Assembly: GCA_050252335.1 (NCBI GenBank)
Contig: JBFWLB010000090.1
Span: 1 to 5,401, forward strand
Length of the DNA stretch: 5,401 bases
DNA from: Berkiella_A sp050252335
Lineage (GTDB): Bacteria; Pseudomonadota; Gammaproteobacteria; Berkiellales; Berkiellaceae
Direction: 5' to 3'
Translations under genes and position numbers: made by a program
Part shown: in pieces, positions 4,701 to 5,401 of the stretch
Layout: each line of letters starts with the position of its first letter
How positions within the stretch are numbered: the stretch's first letter is position 1
Notes under the pieces: model-generated
The model's database searches: none
The model's input: only the letters and a program-made list of their open reading frames with translations
What the model was told of the DNA's origin: nothing

Positions 4701-5401
4701 TCAAAATTTTTTTCTTAGTGCATTTGAAGATGATGACTCGTTGCTTGCATCTAATGTTAAATTTTCAAACTCGCTCTCAAGCACAGACTTTGGGGCGCTT
4801 GAACTGCTTGACTTTGTTTGAGTAAATGTCAAAGTTGTGTATGTCTGTTTTTCGTATTGCAAAAGATAATCAGCAACATCAACATGATTATTCTGATACG
4901 CCAAACCAGAGAAGTAACCAGCATTAACGCAAACATTTTCTTGTACTGCATTAAAGTTTAAAAGGCGCCGAACCATATCAATACGCCCACGCATGACAGC
5001 TATTCGAAGGATAGAATCATTGCTCTTAGCAATACCATGTTTCACCACATCGAACTCTAAAAGACGATTAAATATAGTTATATAGTTCTCTTCAACTGCT
5101 AATTGTAGAGCTGCATTATCATTCTCCGCAATCTTCTCTTGAACAATTTGGAGCGTCAGAAGAAGATTCAGTATATCAACACGACCGATTCGAGCGCTCC
5201 AGCAAAGAGCAACATTAGCATCCTCTGCAATGCACGCCTGTATTTTTTTGCATTCTAGAAGTTTGCTAATGATAGCAAGATTGCCACTCAGAATTGACAA
5301 GCAAAGAATATAATTACCATAACGTTCAATTTCAGCTTGTGCTTCATCTGATTCAAAAATCTGATTAAATGCTTCGATGTTTCCATCTTTGACCGCAGAA
5401 T
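4701..5401 (-). CDS. Ankyrin-repeat protein (N-terminus beyond window)
   Basis: The minus-strand frame is open from the right edge to a TGA at 4703-4701, giving 233 codons' worth of C-terminal sequence. No initiation codon with a ribosome site is seen, and the frame continues past the edge, so the start lies outside. Four or five ankyrin-type units with a 33-residue period are visible. They open LCLSILSGNLAIISKLLE, LCWSARIGRVDILNLLL, LQLAVEENYITIFNRLLE, LRIAVMRGRIDMVRRLLN and LAYQNNHVDVADYLLQ. Each has the helix-turn-helix G-N/R-x-D-x-x-x-x-LL pattern, but the usual TPLH is lost. After the repeats come a Ser/Glu-rich tail (KSSSSSAPK, ESEFENLTLD, NESSSSN) and a basic LRKKF end. Ankyrin repeats bind proteins. 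In Legionella and Coxiella such proteins are often secreted by the Dot/Icm type IVB system, with polar, Ser/Glu-rich C-terminal signals, so an effector role is possible but unproven. Confidence 0.85.
   Translation of the reverse strand, partial: SAVKDGNIEAFNQIFESDEAQAEIERYGNYILCLSILSGNLAIISKLLECKKIQACIAEDANVALCWSARIGRVDILNLLLTLQIVQEKIAENDNAALQLAVEENYITIFNRLLEFDVVKHGIAKSNDSILRIAVMRGRIDMVRRLLNFNAVQENVCVNAGYFSGLAYQNNHVDVADYLLQYEKQTYTTLTFTQTKSSSSSAPKSVLESEFENLTLDASNESSSSNALRKKF

Noticed and set aside
4701..5300. Start of the ankyrin gene at the TTG at 5300-5298
   Set aside because: The frame stays open to the window edge and the sequence upstream of this TTG continues the ankyrin pattern, so the TTG is an internal Leu codon.

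Overview
The window is about 60% A+T and gene-dense. It looks like a chromosomal segment of a gammaproteobacterium, most likely a member of the Legionellales (Coxiella/Berkiella/Aquicella-like). This is an inference from three things: a PanG-type ketopantoate reductase beside panB, panC and coaX, CoaX wording that resembles Legionella/Coxiella proteins as I remember them, and an ankyrin-repeat protein next door. Bases 1-18 are not biological. They match the 3' end of the Illumina TruSeq adapter exactly, so the window starts at a raw contig end.

Layout: (i) 19-1129, minus strand, a long open frame cut by the contig end, encoding an unrecognised, charged, mostly helical protein of at least 370 residues. 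(ii) 1130-1406, a divergent intergenic region with a probable sigma70-type promoter for the pan operon. On the minus strand it also holds a folded element whose architecture (P1, P2, GGGA, ACTGTG, CAGAAGACCTGC) resembles a decayed cobalamin riboswitch. (iii) 1407-4601, plus strand, a compact operon panG-panB-panC-coaX. (iv) 4602-4700, a convergent gap with a perfect 9-bp hairpin. (v) 4701-5401, minus strand, the C-terminal part of an ankyrin-repeat protein with a serine-rich tail, its N-terminus beyond the window.

The operon covers most of vitamin B5 and early coenzyme A synthesis. PanB makes ketopantoate from ketoisovalerate. PanG, the non-canonical reductase known from Francisella, reduces it to pantoate. 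PanC condenses pantoate with beta-alanine, and CoaX phosphorylates the pantothenate. panD, which would supply beta-alanine, is not in the window.

The most interesting item is a ~142-bp imperfect palindrome between panC and coaX, flanked by 7-bp direct repeats (CCCACAA). Removing one repeat plus the element restores an open panC frame that would overlap the coaX start by 16 nt, much as panG overlaps panB by 14 nt. The element appears to have inserted into the panC-coaX junction, given PanC a new C-terminal tail and stop codon, and supplied the ribosome-binding site of coaX. This resembles the behaviour of Rickettsia palindromic elements.
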